From assembly GCA_965205595.1 (NCBI GenBank), contig CBDBHI010000003.1, positions 1 to 64,000 of the forward strand: a stretch of 64,000 nucleotides of DNA. Direction: 5' to 3'. Of the stretch, positions 27,901 to 37,294 are shown in pieces. Position 1 is the stretch's first letter, and every line of letters begins with the position of its first letter. The position numbers and the translations under genes were made by a program. The DNA comes from CATQHP01 sp965205595. Lineage in GTDB: Bacteria > Acidobacteriota > Terriglobia > Bryobacterales > UBA6623. Below the pieces are notes generated by a model that saw only the letters and a list, made by a program, of their open reading frames with translations, did not search any database and was not told where the DNA came from.

Positions 27901-30399
27901 ATGCGGGTTAGCGCAACGGTTCTGCTGGTGGCTGCGTGGGTCCACTCCGCAACAGCGGCCCCCGTCACTTACAGCAGTCAAATCCAGCCAATTTTCGACA
28001 ATCACTGCACGTCCTGCCACGAGGCCGAAGGCGGCAAGGCGCAACTTTCTCTCGCCGATTGGAGCGGGATTACTACAGGCGGAAAGTCCGGCAGGGTCAT
28101 AGAACCCGGGAGTCCCCAAAACAGCCTCCTACTCAAGAAGATTAGTGGTGCGAACCCTGAAATGCCCGCTCGCGGCGACCCACTCAACAGCGAGCAGGTA
28201 TTTCTTATCCGTCGCTGGATCAACGAGGGCGCCAAAAACGACGACGGCGAGAGCCCACCCGAGGCGCCGCTGTGGTGGTCGTTCCGCCCGCTGAAAGAGC
28301 CGATTGTGCCGGAAGGCGACCCGGGTTGGGCCCGCACCGCTATCGACCAGTTCGTTTCCGCGAAACTCACTGAACACGGACTCAGCGCAGCCCCCGAGGC
28401 TGATCGGCGTACGCTCATTCGACGGCTCAAGTTCGATCTTCACGGGCTGCCGCCGACGCCGGCGGAGGTCGACGCGTGTATCGCTGATGAGTCTCCGCGA
28501 GCCTATGAAGACCTCGTCGACCGCCTACTAGCCTCGCCTCGATACGGCGAGCGTTGGGGGCGGCACTGGCTCGACGTCGCGCACTATGGCGAGTCGCATG
28601 GCTACGACAAAGACAAGGCGCGCCGTAATTCCTGGCCCTACCGCGACTACGTCATTCGCAGTTTTAACGACGACAAACCCTACGTTCGTTTCATAAAAGA
28701 GCAGCTCGCCGGCGACGTCCCGTGGCCCGACGATCCTGTAGGCGTAATCGCAACCGGATTCATCGCCGCCGGTCCGTGGGACTACGTGGGTCACGCCGAG
28801 TTGCGCGAGGGGACAAAGAACAAGAAGCTAGTCCGACTGATCGATCGGGATGACATGTTGGCCGCGACCATGTCGACGTTCAACAGCTTGACCGTGCACT
28901 GCGCGCGCTGCCACGACCATAAATTCGATCCGATTCAGCAAGAAGATTACTACGCCTTGCAGGCCGTCTTCGCCGGGGTCGACCGTGCCGAGCAGCCCTA
29001 CGACATCGATAAAGCGACTTTCCAGAAACGCCGCGCGCTTTGGTTCGAGCTGTGCGAGGCCGATGCCGCCATTCAACCGCTGACGGCCGGGCTGGCGGAG
29101 CTGAGTAACGTTGAAATCGTGAGCATCGACGAGCGGCTCGCCGTTCTGCGGCAAGAGAGTTCAAACCTACAGCCGAAGGTTGGCGAGGAATTTACGCCCC
29201 AGGTAGTCGCGCGCAAGAAGGAAATTTCAGCAGAGACGGCCGTTCTCACTCGCCGCCGTGACGCGGTCGGCCGCTCCCTGATGCGCGTCGACGATCGAAC
29301 CCGCCTCGAACAATTGGAGTCGCGCCGAGCGAAACTCAATGCCGTGCTTGAAGCTCTGCCGGAACCGCGGCTCGTCTACAGCGCCGCGAGCTACTTCAAG
29401 ACCTACGGCAAGTTCACTCCTGCCTGGCAACCGCGCCCGATCCATCTACTGGGTCGAGGCAGCGTCGAATCCCCAGGCAAGCCGGTGGGCCCCGGCGCCG
29501 TGACATCCGTCGCGGGGAAACCCGCGCGTTTCGATCTTCCCGCCGACGCTAACGAGGGCGCCCGTCGAGCCGCGCTTGCCGAGTGGATCGCCGCCGCAGA
29601 GAATCCGCTAACATGGCGATCAATCGTCAACCGCGTTTGGCACTACCATTTTGGACGTGGCCTAGCCGACTCCCCCAACGATTTTGGCCGCATGGGCGGC
29701 GAGCCGACGCATCCGGAACTGCTCGATTGGCTTGCGCTGAAATTCCGCGACGGTGGAGGTTCGATCAAAGACCTTCACCGCCAGATTTTGACTAGCGCCG
29801 TCTACCGACAATCGTCGGCGCACCATGCCGCCAACTCCAAGATCGACTCCAGCAATCAGTTCCTTTGGCGAATGAATCGAGTCCGACTCGATGCCGAGGC
29901 TGTGCGCGACTCCGTTCTTGCCGTTAGCGGCCGGCTCGACCTCACCATGGGCGGACCGTCTGTTGAGCACTTCGTGTTCAAAGATGATCACTCGCCGATC
30001 TACGACTACGCCCGCTTTAATTTCGATAGCCCCGGCGCACGCCGCAGGAGTGTCTACCGATTCCTAGTGCGCAGTGTCCAAGACCCGTTTATGGAAAGCC
30101 TCGACTGCGCCGATCCCTCGCTGCTGGTTCCCAAACGAAGCAGCACGCTAACCGCCGTGCAAGCGCTGGCGCTGCTCAATGACCCGCTGATTGTCCAAGA
30201 ATCGAAGCACTTCGCTGACCGCTTGCGCGAACGGTCGCCGCAGCTACGTGCGCAAATTCAAACCGCCCACCGTGAGGCATATGGCCGGACAGCGACGGAG
30301 CAAGAAGTAGAAGCGCTAGCCGCACACGCCCGCAGCCACGGCCTCGAAAACGTGGCACGTTTAATATTCAATAGCAATGAATTCGTATTCGTCGACTGA
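27901..30399 (+). CDS. Secreted PSCyt1-PSCyt2-PSD1 protein (DUF1549/DUF1553)
   Basis: Large exported protein of the planctomycete/Solibacter type. The signal peptide is MRVSATVLLVAAWVHSATAA. The PSCyt1 cytochrome-c-like domain has the haem motif CTSCH near residue 38. PSCyt2 (DUF1549; RRLKFDLHGLPPTPAEVD, RYGERWGRHWLDVAHY) follows at about 165-370, with CARCHDHKFDPI near its end, then a coiled-coil-like insert and PSD1 (DUF1553; SIVNRVWHYHFGRGL, SPNDFGRMGGEPTHPELLDWLA) to the C-terminus. It pairs with the adjacent DUF1501 gene, a conserved arrangement of unknown biochemical function. The start at 27901 was chosen for the signal peptide; an upstream GTG exists. Confidence 0.93.
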   Translation: MRVSATVLLVAAWVHSATAAPVTYSSQIQPIFDNHCTSCHEAEGGKAQLSLADWSGITTGGKSGRVIEPGSPQNSLLLKKISGANPEMPARGDPLNSEQVFLIRRWINEGAKNDDGESPPEAPLWWSFRPLKEPIVPEGDPGWARTAIDQFVSAKLTEHGLSAAPEADRRTLIRRLKFDLHGLPPTPAEVDACIADESPRAYEDLVDRLLASPRYGERWGRHWLDVAHYGESHGYDKDKARRNSWPYRDYVIRSFNDDKPYVRFIKEQLAGDVPWPDDPVGVIATGFIAAGPWDYVGHAELREGTKNKKLVRLIDRDDMLAATMSTFNSLTVHCARCHDHKFDPIQQEDYYALQAVFAGVDRAEQPYDIDKATFQKRRALWFELCEADAAIQPLTAGLAELSNVEIVSIDERLAVLRQESSNLQPKVGEEFTPQVVARKKEISAETAVLTRRRDAVGRSLMRVDDRTRLEQLESRRAKLNAVLEALPEPRLVYSAASYFKTYGKFTPAWQPRPIHLLGRGSVESPGKPVGPGAVTSVAGKPARFDLPADANEGARRAALAEWIAAAENPLTWRSIVNRVWHYHFGRGLADSPNDFGRMGGEPTHPELLDWLALKFRDGGGSIKDLHRQILTSAVYRQSSAHHAANSKIDSSNQFLWRMNRVRLDAEAVRDSVLAVSGRLDLTMGGPSVEHFVFKDDHSPIYDYARFNFDSPGARRRSVYRFLVRSVQDPFMESLDCADPSLLVPKRSSTLTAVQALALLNDPLIVQESKHFADRLRERSPQLRAQIQTAHREAYGRTATEQEVEALAAHARSHGLENVARLIFNSNEFVFVD

Positions 30400-30495
30400 G
30401 GCCCACACGGTCGCGATGCAGCCTTGTTGCAACCTTGCGGTCACGGCTCTGCTGCGGCCTGCTTACGGGGTTACGGTTTGACTTCGAATTGCAAC

Positions 30496-31905
30496 ATGAA
30501 CCGGCGCGCTTTCCTCGAACAGTCCGGGGGAGGCCTTGGGGGCATCGCTCTGGCCCACTTGCTGGCCGGCGAGTCTAGCGCCGCTGACCGCGAGATCAAT
30601 GGCGGCCCGCACCACCCCGCCAAAGCCAAACGCGTCATTCAACTCTTCATGTCGGGTGCGGCTAGCCAGGTCGATACTTTCGACTACAAGCCGTTGTTGA
30701 TCAAACGGAACGGCGAAGAGTTTAACCCCGGCGGTGAGAAGATCGAGCTCTTCCAGAGCAGCCCCGGCCCAGTCATGCAAAGCCCGTGGGACTGGAAGCA
30801 GTACGGCGACTCGGGAAAGTGGATGAGCGGTCTCGTGCCGCAACTGGCCGAGTGTGTCGACCATATGGCGTTTTTCCCGTCAATGGTCGCGACGTCGAAC
30901 GTGCATGGTCCCGCAACTTTCATGCAAAACAGCGGCTTTATTCTGCCGGGGTTCCCAAGCATGGGCGCCTGGCTTTCATACGGGCTGGGCCGCATGACCG
31001 ACGAATTGCCAACATTCGTCGTGCTGCCCGATTCTCGCGGATTTGCGCCCAACGGCCCAGCGAATCATTCGGCGGGATTTTTGCCCGCGCAGCACCAGGG
31101 CACGATGATTCGCGCCGGGCGCCCGAACCCAATTCACGATCTATTCCCGCCCAAATCGGCGGAATTTATTAACGACAAAAGCGAAGCCGCCGGTCTCGAG
31201 CTTTTGGAGCGTATGAACCGCGGACACATGGCCAATCGCCAGGGTGATTCACGCCTCGAAGCCCGCATTGGCGCGTACGAAATGGCGGCACGTCTGCAAG
31301 TTTCCGCGCCCGAAGTGATGGACATTTCGGATGAGTCGGCCACAACTAGAAAGCTCTACGGTCTTGATGAAGAAATCACAGAGGACTTCGGACTACGTTG
31401 CCTGACCGCCCGCCGGCTGCTTGAGCGCGGCGTGCGGTTTGTCCAAGTATGGAGCGGCGCCGACAACGGATTCCCGCGTCGCAACTGGGACAGTCACGAG
31501 GACATTCGTAAAGATCACGGAGCCATGGGCACATCGATGGATAAACCAGCCGCTGCTTTGATCAAAGACTTAGCCGCGCGTGGACTGCTCGAAGACACGA
31601 TTGTCTACTGGACCACCGAGTTCGGCCGTATGCCCTGTAGCCAGGGCAGCAAGGGGCGCGACCACAACCCGTTTACCTTCACGTCATGGCTGGCCGGCGG
31701 CGGAGTGAGGGGTGGGACGACATACGGTTCGAGCGATGAGTGGTCGTACAAGGCCGAGGAAAACCCGATCCATTCGTACGAGCTGCACGCGACGGTCTTG
31801 CATCTGTTGGGAATTGACCACACCAAGTTGACCTACCGCCACAACGGCATCGATCGGCGGCTAACTGATGTCCACGGCAAAGTAATCACAGCCGTGATTG
31901 CGTAG
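30496..31905 (+). CDS. DUF1501 protein, Tat-exported
   Basis: DUF1501 protein with a Tat-type N-terminus (MNRRAFLEQSGGGLGGIALAHLLAG). The body has the alkaline-phosphatase-like features of the family: RVIQLFMSGAASQVDTFDYKP early, TTEFGRMPCSQGSKGRDHNP and HLLGIDHTKLTYRHNGIDRRLTDVHG late. Length (469 aa) is usual. It lies 97 bases downstream of the PSCyt1-PSD1 gene, its standard partner. The start at 30496 puts the RR motif at the N-terminus; the in-frame extension upstream is not conserved-looking. The pathway is unknown. Confidence 0.93.
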   Translation: MNRRAFLEQSGGGLGGIALAHLLAGESSAADREINGGPHHPAKAKRVIQLFMSGAASQVDTFDYKPLLIKRNGEEFNPGGEKIELFQSSPGPVMQSPWDWKQYGDSGKWMSGLVPQLAECVDHMAFFPSMVATSNVHGPATFMQNSGFILPGFPSMGAWLSYGLGRMTDELPTFVVLPDSRGFAPNGPANHSAGFLPAQHQGTMIRAGRPNPIHDLFPPKSAEFINDKSEAAGLELLERMNRGHMANRQGDSRLEARIGAYEMAARLQVSAPEVMDISDESATTRKLYGLDEEITEDFGLRCLTARRLLERGVRFVQVWSGADNGFPRRNWDSHEDIRKDHGAMGTSMDKPAAALIKDLAARGLLEDTIVYWTTEFGRMPCSQGSKGRDHNPFTFTSWLAGGGVRGGTTYGSSDEWSYKAEENPIHSYELHATVLHLLGIDHTKLTYRHNGIDRRLTDVHGKVITAVIA

Positions 31906-31920
31906 ATTTCGATACCCAGA

Positions 31921-32499
31921 TCACTTCGAGAGGGGCGCGAATCTCAACGACAGCGAATTGATGCAATAGCGTTTTCGCGTTGGGCGTGGCCCGTCCCCAA
32001 ACACGTGCCCAAGGTGCGAATCGCAGCGCCGGCACATGACCGCGCGCCGATTGAGCCCCCAGCTACGATCCCACTCAAAGCAAACATTCTCGTCGGCAAT
32101 CGGGGCCCAAAAACTGGGCCAACCGGTCCATGAGTCATACTTCGTCTCCGACGAAAATACAGCCGTCCCACAGCCGATACAGCGATATATTCCCGGCTCG
32201 TAGTGATCGTCGTATTCACCGCTGTAGGGGTTCTCGGTCTGACCATTTCTCGCGACTTTGAACGCCTCGGCTGAGAGCACCTGTCGCCAGGCGGAATCGT
32301 TGCGAATGATCGTCGGAACGAATCTCTTCCCCACCTCGACACCACCGGCGTCAATCTCAGCAATGGCCACAGGAGCCCCCGCCAATTCACGAGGAGGCTC
32401 TTCGGCAATCGTCAGAACCGGAATGTTACAAGCCGATGATGCGACTAGCGAAACAATCACCCCTAGCCACAGAAATTTGCAGGCATGCCGACCAAGCAT
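31921..32499 (-). CDS. msrB: Methionine-R-sulfoxide reductase MsrB, predicted lipoprotein
   Basis: MsrB reduces methionine-R-sulfoxide in proteins. Zinc-binding CxxC pairs are visible (CIGCG and CRRCDSHLGHVF), the substrate segment is TGWPSFWAPI, and the resolving catalytic cysteine is in RYCINSLSLRF near the C-terminus. The N-terminus is atypical: a hydrophobic leader with lipobox LVASSAC suggests the enzyme is anchored outside the cytoplasm. The ATG at 32499 lies 1 base after the TGA of the quinoprotein gene, so the two are translationally linked. A periplasmic repair role for quinoprotein-related damage is inferred from the pairing. Confidence 0.93.
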   Translation of the reverse strand: MLGRHACKFLWLGVIVSLVASSACNIPVLTIAEEPPRELAGAPVAIAEIDAGGVEVGKRFVPTIIRNDSAWRQVLSAEAFKVARNGQTENPYSGEYDDHYEPGIYRCIGCGTAVFSSETKYDSWTGWPSFWAPIADENVCFEWDRSWGLNRRAVMCRRCDSHLGHVFGDGPRPTRKRYCINSLSLRFAPLSK

Positions 32500-32500
32500 C

Positions 32501-34624
32501 TCACTGCGGCAACGCGAACGCCACGTATTTTCCACCCGACTCGCCGCCGCTCTTACCTCCGCCCGCGGCGATCGCAATGAACTGACGGCCTTCGACCTCA
32601 TACATTGCCGGAGTCGCATTTCCACCAGCGGGCAATGTCGTCTCCCAAAGCAGTTCGCCGGTGAGTTTGTCGAATGCACGGAACTTCTTGTCGAGCGCGG
32701 TAGCGCCGATGAACAGTAGCCCACTCACAGTAACTACGGGACCGCCGTAATTCTCAGTGCCGGTTGGCTCCATTCCTTGGGCGCTGAGTTCCGGGTACTC
32801 GCCGAGCGGCACGCTCCAAGCGATGGTCCCGGAGTCGAGGTCGACCGCTTTGAGCGTGCCCCACGGAGGAGAGATTGCCGGATAGCCTTCGTGATCGAAA
32901 AAGCGATTGTAGCCGTCGTGTGTGAATGGCAGATCGAAGGCCGATGTGGCGCGATGGTCAACGTCGGTGGATACGTTTTCACGGGCCACGACAAATCGAG
33001 CGATCGCGGTAATCGCGGCGTCGCCGAGTGTCGCGTAGGCGGGCATGCGTCCGACGCCGTTTCGAATTACGGTCTCAACCTCGAGCTGTGATTTAGTGGC
33101 CTGATTGAGCGCCGGGAAGTCCGGAGGAGTGCCGCTCAGATCGTCGAGGTGGCAGGCTGCGCAATGGCGTTGGTAGAGCCGCTTGCCGGTTATCACGTTA
33201 CCCAGTTTTTTCTGTTCCACAAGCCGCAAGATCCACGCCATTTCGTTAGCGTTGGCGTAGTAGAGACCGGTCTCGGGGTCAAAGGCCTGCCCACCCCATT
33301 CGGGCCCGCCGTCGAATCCCGGGAAGACGACCGTTCCGGCGGCGCTAGGCGGCGTGAACTGTGGGCCACTGCGGATTTTTCGGAAACGCTCGAGGACAGC
33401 CCGGTGCGCTTCAGGCGTTCGCTGGGTCAGCTCGGCTTCGGTGACTTGTTGCCGTCCGAATGGCGGCGGCGCCAGCGGTAAAACCTGCTTCGGTGCAGTC
33501 TGTTCACCGGGTACGTCCGAAGCTTCAACGTCGATTTCTTGTAGTGGAAATAGCGACTCGCCCGTTTCGCGATCGAATACGAAAAGATGACTCGACTTCG
33601 TTGCTTGCGCCACGGCGTCGATCAGTTTGCCGTCACGCTCCACGGTGACAAGCGACGGGGGCGCGGGCAAATCGCGGTCCCAAACATCGTGCTTTACGAA
33701 TTGAAAATGCCAAACCAACTCGCCTGTCGTCGCCCGCAAACAAAGCAGCGAGTTGGCGTAAAGATTGTCGCCCACTCGGTTACCGCCCCAAAAATCGAAG
33801 GCTGACGAACCGGTCCCGGCGTAAACCAATCCGCGCTCTTCGTCGAGCGCCATGCCAGACCAGTTGTTGGCGCCCCCGAGCGTCTTCCAGGCGTCGGCCG
33901 GCCACGTTTCGTAACCAGCTTCACCGGGGTGTGGAATAGTGTGGAAACTCCAGAGCAGCTCGCCGCTCGTCGCGTCATAGGCACGAATGTCGCCCGGAGC
34001 GCTGGGCAGCCCCTCGCTCACCACGCTGCCCACAATCAACAGGTCGCCGAAGATCGCGCCTGGCGTATTCATGCTGACGGAGAGCTCTTCGACCGGCCTG
34101 CCGAGGTTGGCGCGCAAGTCGATAAATCCATTTCCTCCGAACTGTTCTACGGGGATTCCCGTCTGTGCATCGAGTGCGTAGAGCTGGTGCTTCGAAGCGA
34201 AATACAGGCGAGCACTATCCCCCGTTCCGTGCAGCATGAAGCCGCGAGTTCGAGTTCTTCCCGTAAAGGGCTTGCCGTCGATCGAGGGTGTGAACGTCCA
34301 AAGCTCTTTTCCCGTCGCTGCGTCGAGGGCGAAAATTCGACCGTTGGGACTCACCCCGTAAAGCACACCGTCAGCCACGAGCGGGTTGCATTGGATCTCT
34401 GAGCCAGGCGCCACGTCTCCAGTGTCATAGACCCACGCCTGCGTTAGCTGTGAGACGTTTTCTCGATTGATCTCATCCAGCCTCGAATAGCGGATCTGGT
34501 CTTTGCCACCGCCGTACGCGGCCCAATCGGTGTAGCCCGTTTCAGGTGCCGACCGAAGCGAATCAGGCGCGGACGAACATCCAGCGAGGATTAGGCTGAT
34601 GATTACAACGCTGTAGGGCCGCAT
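32501..34624 (-). CDS. PQQ-dependent alcohol dehydrogenase with cytochrome c domain, lipoprotein
   Basis: Quinoprotein dehydrogenase that oxidises alcohols or sugars outside the cytoplasm and passes electrons to haem c. The lipobox is LILAGC (Cys about residue 16). An eight-bladed PQQ propeller shows repeated tryptophan-docking motifs (ALDAATGKELWTF, AYDATSGELLWSF, CLRATTGELVWHF, AFDKLTGELLWETTLPAGG). A cytochrome c domain with CAACHL is inserted at about residues 480-560. Length is 707 aa. MsrB follows with one base between stop and start. The substrate cannot be assigned. It is transcribed toward and away from its neighbours as a two-gene unit. Confidence 0.93.
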   Translation of the reverse strand: MRPYSVVIISLILAGCSSAPDSLRSAPETGYTDWAAYGGGKDQIRYSRLDEINRENVSQLTQAWVYDTGDVAPGSEIQCNPLVADGVLYGVSPNGRIFALDAATGKELWTFTPSIDGKPFTGRTRTRGFMLHGTGDSARLYFASKHQLYALDAQTGIPVEQFGGNGFIDLRANLGRPVEELSVSMNTPGAIFGDLLIVGSVVSEGLPSAPGDIRAYDATSGELLWSFHTIPHPGEAGYETWPADAWKTLGGANNWSGMALDEERGLVYAGTGSSAFDFWGGNRVGDNLYANSLLCLRATTGELVWHFQFVKHDVWDRDLPAPPSLVTVERDGKLIDAVAQATKSSHLFVFDRETGESLFPLQEIDVEASDVPGEQTAPKQVLPLAPPPFGRQQVTEAELTQRTPEAHRAVLERFRKIRSGPQFTPPSAAGTVVFPGFDGGPEWGGQAFDPETGLYYANANEMAWILRLVEQKKLGNVITGKRLYQRHCAACHLDDLSGTPPDFPALNQATKSQLEVETVIRNGVGRMPAYATLGDAAITAIARFVVARENVSTDVDHRATSAFDLPFTHDGYNRFFDHEGYPAISPPWGTLKAVDLDSGTIAWSVPLGEYPELSAQGMEPTGTENYGGPVVTVSGLLFIGATALDKKFRAFDKLTGELLWETTLPAGGNATPAMYEVEGRQFIAIAAGGGKSGGESGGKYVAFALPQ

Positions 34625-34666
34625 AGCCCTGCAATTGTAGCCCGCCCCGCGTACGCCGATCGCTGA

Positions 34667-34985
34667 CTACATGCCCATTGCCGCTCGCCGCGCAAATACC
34701 TCGGCGAATGGCTGAGGACGCGGGGCCGGCATCACGGTCCACTCCGTGTTGGGCTGCGTTCTGTCTTCGGCGAACTGGAAGTGCGGCCGATAGCGTTCCG
34801 ATCGGATCTCGATGCGCAACGGGTGTTCGCCGGCGGTTTCCGCGTAATAGCGGTTCAGCCGCATGCGGACTTTGCGCATCTGCACGCGTACGATCGGGTC
34901 AAACCGAGGATCGAAGTCAGTTCCGCGTGAAAGGCCGTCCGCCCCAAGCGTGTATTCTTTCAGCGTGTCGCCTTCACCGGCAAGC
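34667..34985 (-). pseudogene. Remnant of a Solibacter-type regulatory protein, N-terminal module
   Basis: About 105 codons read GEGDTLKEYTLGADGL, FDPRFDPIVRVQMRKVRMRLNRYY and LRIEIRSERYRPHF. This matches the N-terminal module found before kinase-, TPR- or TolB-like domains in many Acidobacteria, which normally starts 30-60 residues earlier. The upstream coding end is replaced by a fragment of IS256 transposase (35003-35122) read in antisense, so the ATG at 35038 is artificial. A stop follows after RRAAMGM, so the remainder of the protein is missing as well. A pseudogene. Confidence 0.7.
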
Positions 34986-35340
34986 GTGGAAGCCGCGCTT
35001 CGATCCCTGCAAGACGACGAGCGGCTAGGCTCGCGCATGCTGGATATCTTGATGAAAGGCGTCTCGACGCGTCAGTATGCGGGAGTAATCGGCGAAATGG
35101 CCGACACCGTCGGCGTGTCTAAAGTTTCCTCAGGCCGGGGGCTCGGCGGAACGGCGCTGACTTAAGAACTTCGGCGAGATGGGCGCGCACGCGTCCAGAA
35201 CGTGTGTGCTCTTCAGAATGAAAGTTTACTGCGTTTGTGATTGATAGCATTGTCGAAATTGCTCCCTTACCGGTACAGGCGCGGCCAGGCAGGCTTAGGG
35301 GCCATTGCTCCCAAAAAAGTCTTTGGTATCGTAGGCCTCT
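34986..35340. other. Intergenic scar region
   Basis: Besides the IS256 fragment at 35003-35122, no gene is seen. The ~200 bases before the IlvD/Edd gene contain no clear promoter. Confidence 0.4.
35003..35122 (+). mobile_element. IS256-family transposase fragment
   Basis: About 120 bases matching an internal part of the IS256 transposase at 61875-61995 (LQDDERLGSRMLDILMKGVSTRQY). The first ~58 bases are identical to the last bases of the window, 63943-64000, and only similar to the copy at 61.9 kb. It is bounded by unrelated sequence, so this is a rearrangement scar rather than an element. Confidence 0.85.
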
Positions 35341-37038
35341 ATGCGTGACCCGAAGACTTTTCGGAGCTATGAGTGGTTCCACGGCGATCAATATGAGCAC
35401 CTAGCGAGGCGTGCCTGGCTGCGCTCCGAAGGCCTGGGGGAAGACACTTTCGACGGGCGGCCCGTGATCGGAATTTGCAATTCGTGGTCGGAGTTGACGA
35501 ACTGTAACGCGCATCTGCGGCAGGTAGCCGAAGCCGTCAAACGCGGAGTCTGGGCGGCCGGCGGAATTCCGCTGGAGTTTCCCACCATCTCTTTGGGCGA
35601 AATGTTTATGAAGCCCACCACGATGATGTTTCGCAACCTCATGGCGATGGACGTCGAGGAATCGATCACCGCGAACCCGATCGACGGCGTCGTATTGCTT
35701 TGCGGTTGCGATAAGACCACGCCCGCCCAGTTGATGGGGGCGGCTTCGGCGGACATTCCATCGATTATGGTCACCGGTGGGCCGATGCTCTCCGGCCGTT
35801 GGAACGGCGAGCCGCTGGGTTCGGGCACCGATGGACGGCGCCTGTTCGAGCAAGTCCGCGCCGGCCAGATCGGCGAAGAGCAGTGGGCCGAGGTCGAGGG
35901 CTGCATTTCGCGGAGCGCCGGCCACTGCACCGTGATGGGGACCGCCTCGACAATGGCGTCGATGGCCGAGGCGTTGGGCATGATGTTGCCGGGCGGTGCT
36001 GCAATTCCGGCTGTAGATTCGCGGCGCTATCAATTGGCCGAAGCTAGCGGCCGTCGCATTGTCGAGATGGTGTCGGAAGACCTGACCGCGTCGAAAATCA
36101 TGACGCGCGAGGCGTTAGAGAACGCTATTCGTACCGATATGGCGATCGGCGGCTCGACCAATGCGGTGGTCCATCTGCTAGCGCTAGCCGGGCGTTTAGG
36201 CATCGATCTCAAGCTCAACGACTTCGACAAGATTTCGAGAGATACACCTTACATCGCGAACATCAAGCCGTCGGGCCAGTTCTTGATGGAAGATTTCTAC
36301 TACGCCGGTGGATTGCCCTGTGTGATGAAAGAGATCTTGCCGTTGTTGCATAGCGAGGCAAGAACCGTCTCCGGAAAGACGCTTGCCGAGGATCTCACAG
36401 GTGTCGAAATTCGTAATCGTGACCTTGTCAAGACGATGGATCAGCCGCTCAACCCCGAGGGCGGCACGGCGATTTTATACGGCAACCTAGCTCCCGACGG
36501 CGCTGTGATTAAACAGACGGCAGCTTCGCCTCATCTGCTGAAACATCGCGGTAAGGCGGTGGTATTCGAGCGCTATGAGGAACTGCGAGCGCATATTGAC
36601 GACACGGATCTCGAGATCAATGAGAAGTCGGTGCTCGTGCTCAAAAACGCCGGACCCCACGGTGGCCCCGGGTTCCCCGAGTGGGGACATTTGCCGATCC
36701 CCGCAAAGCTGCTCAAGGCCGGCATCCTCGACATCGTGCGCGTTTCAGACGCGCGGATGAGTGGCACCAGCTTTGGAACGGATGTTCTGCACATTTCGCC
36801 CGAGTCCGCGATTGGCGGGCCGTTAGCGGCTGTCGAAACGGGTGACGACGTCGAACTCAACGTCCCTGAGCGTCGCATTGACTTGCGCGTCGAAGAGAAC
36901 GACATCAAAAGGCGGTTAGAGGCGAAGCCAAAGCAGGCGCCGCGCTACCGGCGAGGGTACGGAAGACTGTTTCTCGATCAGGTGACGCAGGCACACAAAG
37001 GCTGCGACTTCGACTTTTTGCGAAAAGACGCCGAGTAG
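35341..37038 (+). CDS. IlvD/Edd family sugar-acid dehydratase
   Basis: Iron-sulfur dehydratase of the IlvD/Edd family. Three cysteines expected to hold the cluster are visible: NSWSELTNCNAH, LCGCDKTTPAQ and SAGHCTVMGTAST. A C-terminal sugar-acid dehydratase motif, DARMSGTSFGTDVLH, is present. The opening FRSYEWFHGDQYEHLARRAWLRSEGL and length of 565 aa point to the pentonate branch (L-arabinonate/D-xylonate dehydratase) rather than dihydroxy-acid dehydratase for branched-chain amino acids. No sugar-pathway genes neighbour it. The stop at 37036-37038 is followed by IS4 about 95 bases later. Confidence 0.9.
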   Translation: MRDPKTFRSYEWFHGDQYEHLARRAWLRSEGLGEDTFDGRPVIGICNSWSELTNCNAHLRQVAEAVKRGVWAAGGIPLEFPTISLGEMFMKPTTMMFRNLMAMDVEESITANPIDGVVLLCGCDKTTPAQLMGAASADIPSIMVTGGPMLSGRWNGEPLGSGTDGRRLFEQVRAGQIGEEQWAEVEGCISRSAGHCTVMGTASTMASMAEALGMMLPGGAAIPAVDSRRYQLAEASGRRIVEMVSEDLTASKIMTREALENAIRTDMAIGGSTNAVVHLLALAGRLGIDLKLNDFDKISRDTPYIANIKPSGQFLMEDFYYAGGLPCVMKEILPLLHSEARTVSGKTLAEDLTGVEIRNRDLVKTMDQPLNPEGGTAILYGNLAPDGAVIKQTAASPHLLKHRGKAVVFERYEELRAHIDDTDLEINEKSVLVLKNAGPHGGPGFPEWGHLPIPAKLLKAGILDIVRVSDARMSGTSFGTDVLHISPESAIGGPLAAVETGDDVELNVPERRIDLRVEENDIKRRLEAKPKQAPRYRRGYGRLFLDQVTQAHKGCDFDFLRKDAE

Positions 37039-37224
37039 ACAGCCTATGCGCAATAAATCAGCACTTCCTGATTGCCATTCGATCGTACGCTGGTCTTGAA
37101 CCCCCAGCGGGGGTGACGTTTAAATTAGCCCGGGGTGCACCCAATAAGCGTTAACCTATCTATATTTGAATCGCGTTCTCCGTCGCGGCGGTTCGGATAG
37201 CATGTTACGGATGAGTGAGCAGTT

Positions 37225-37251
37225 GCGCAGAACCTCCTTCAGGTTCTGCGC
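37225..37251. terminator. Hairpin near the left IS4 end
   Basis: Perfect 11-base stem GCGCAGAACCT / AGGTTCTGCGC with a 5-base loop, lying 44 bases past the transposase stop. No T-run follows, so it may stabilise or end the transposase message or block read-in. Confidence 0.5.
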
Positions 37252-37294
37252 GGGCAGCACGGCGGTACAGATTTGTCGATGCAGAAACGCGGTC

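Noticed and set aside
37101..37114. Rho-independent terminator after the IlvD/Edd gene (CCCCC-AGC-GGGGG)
   Set aside because: The stem is only 5-6 bases with a 3-base loop and no T-run.
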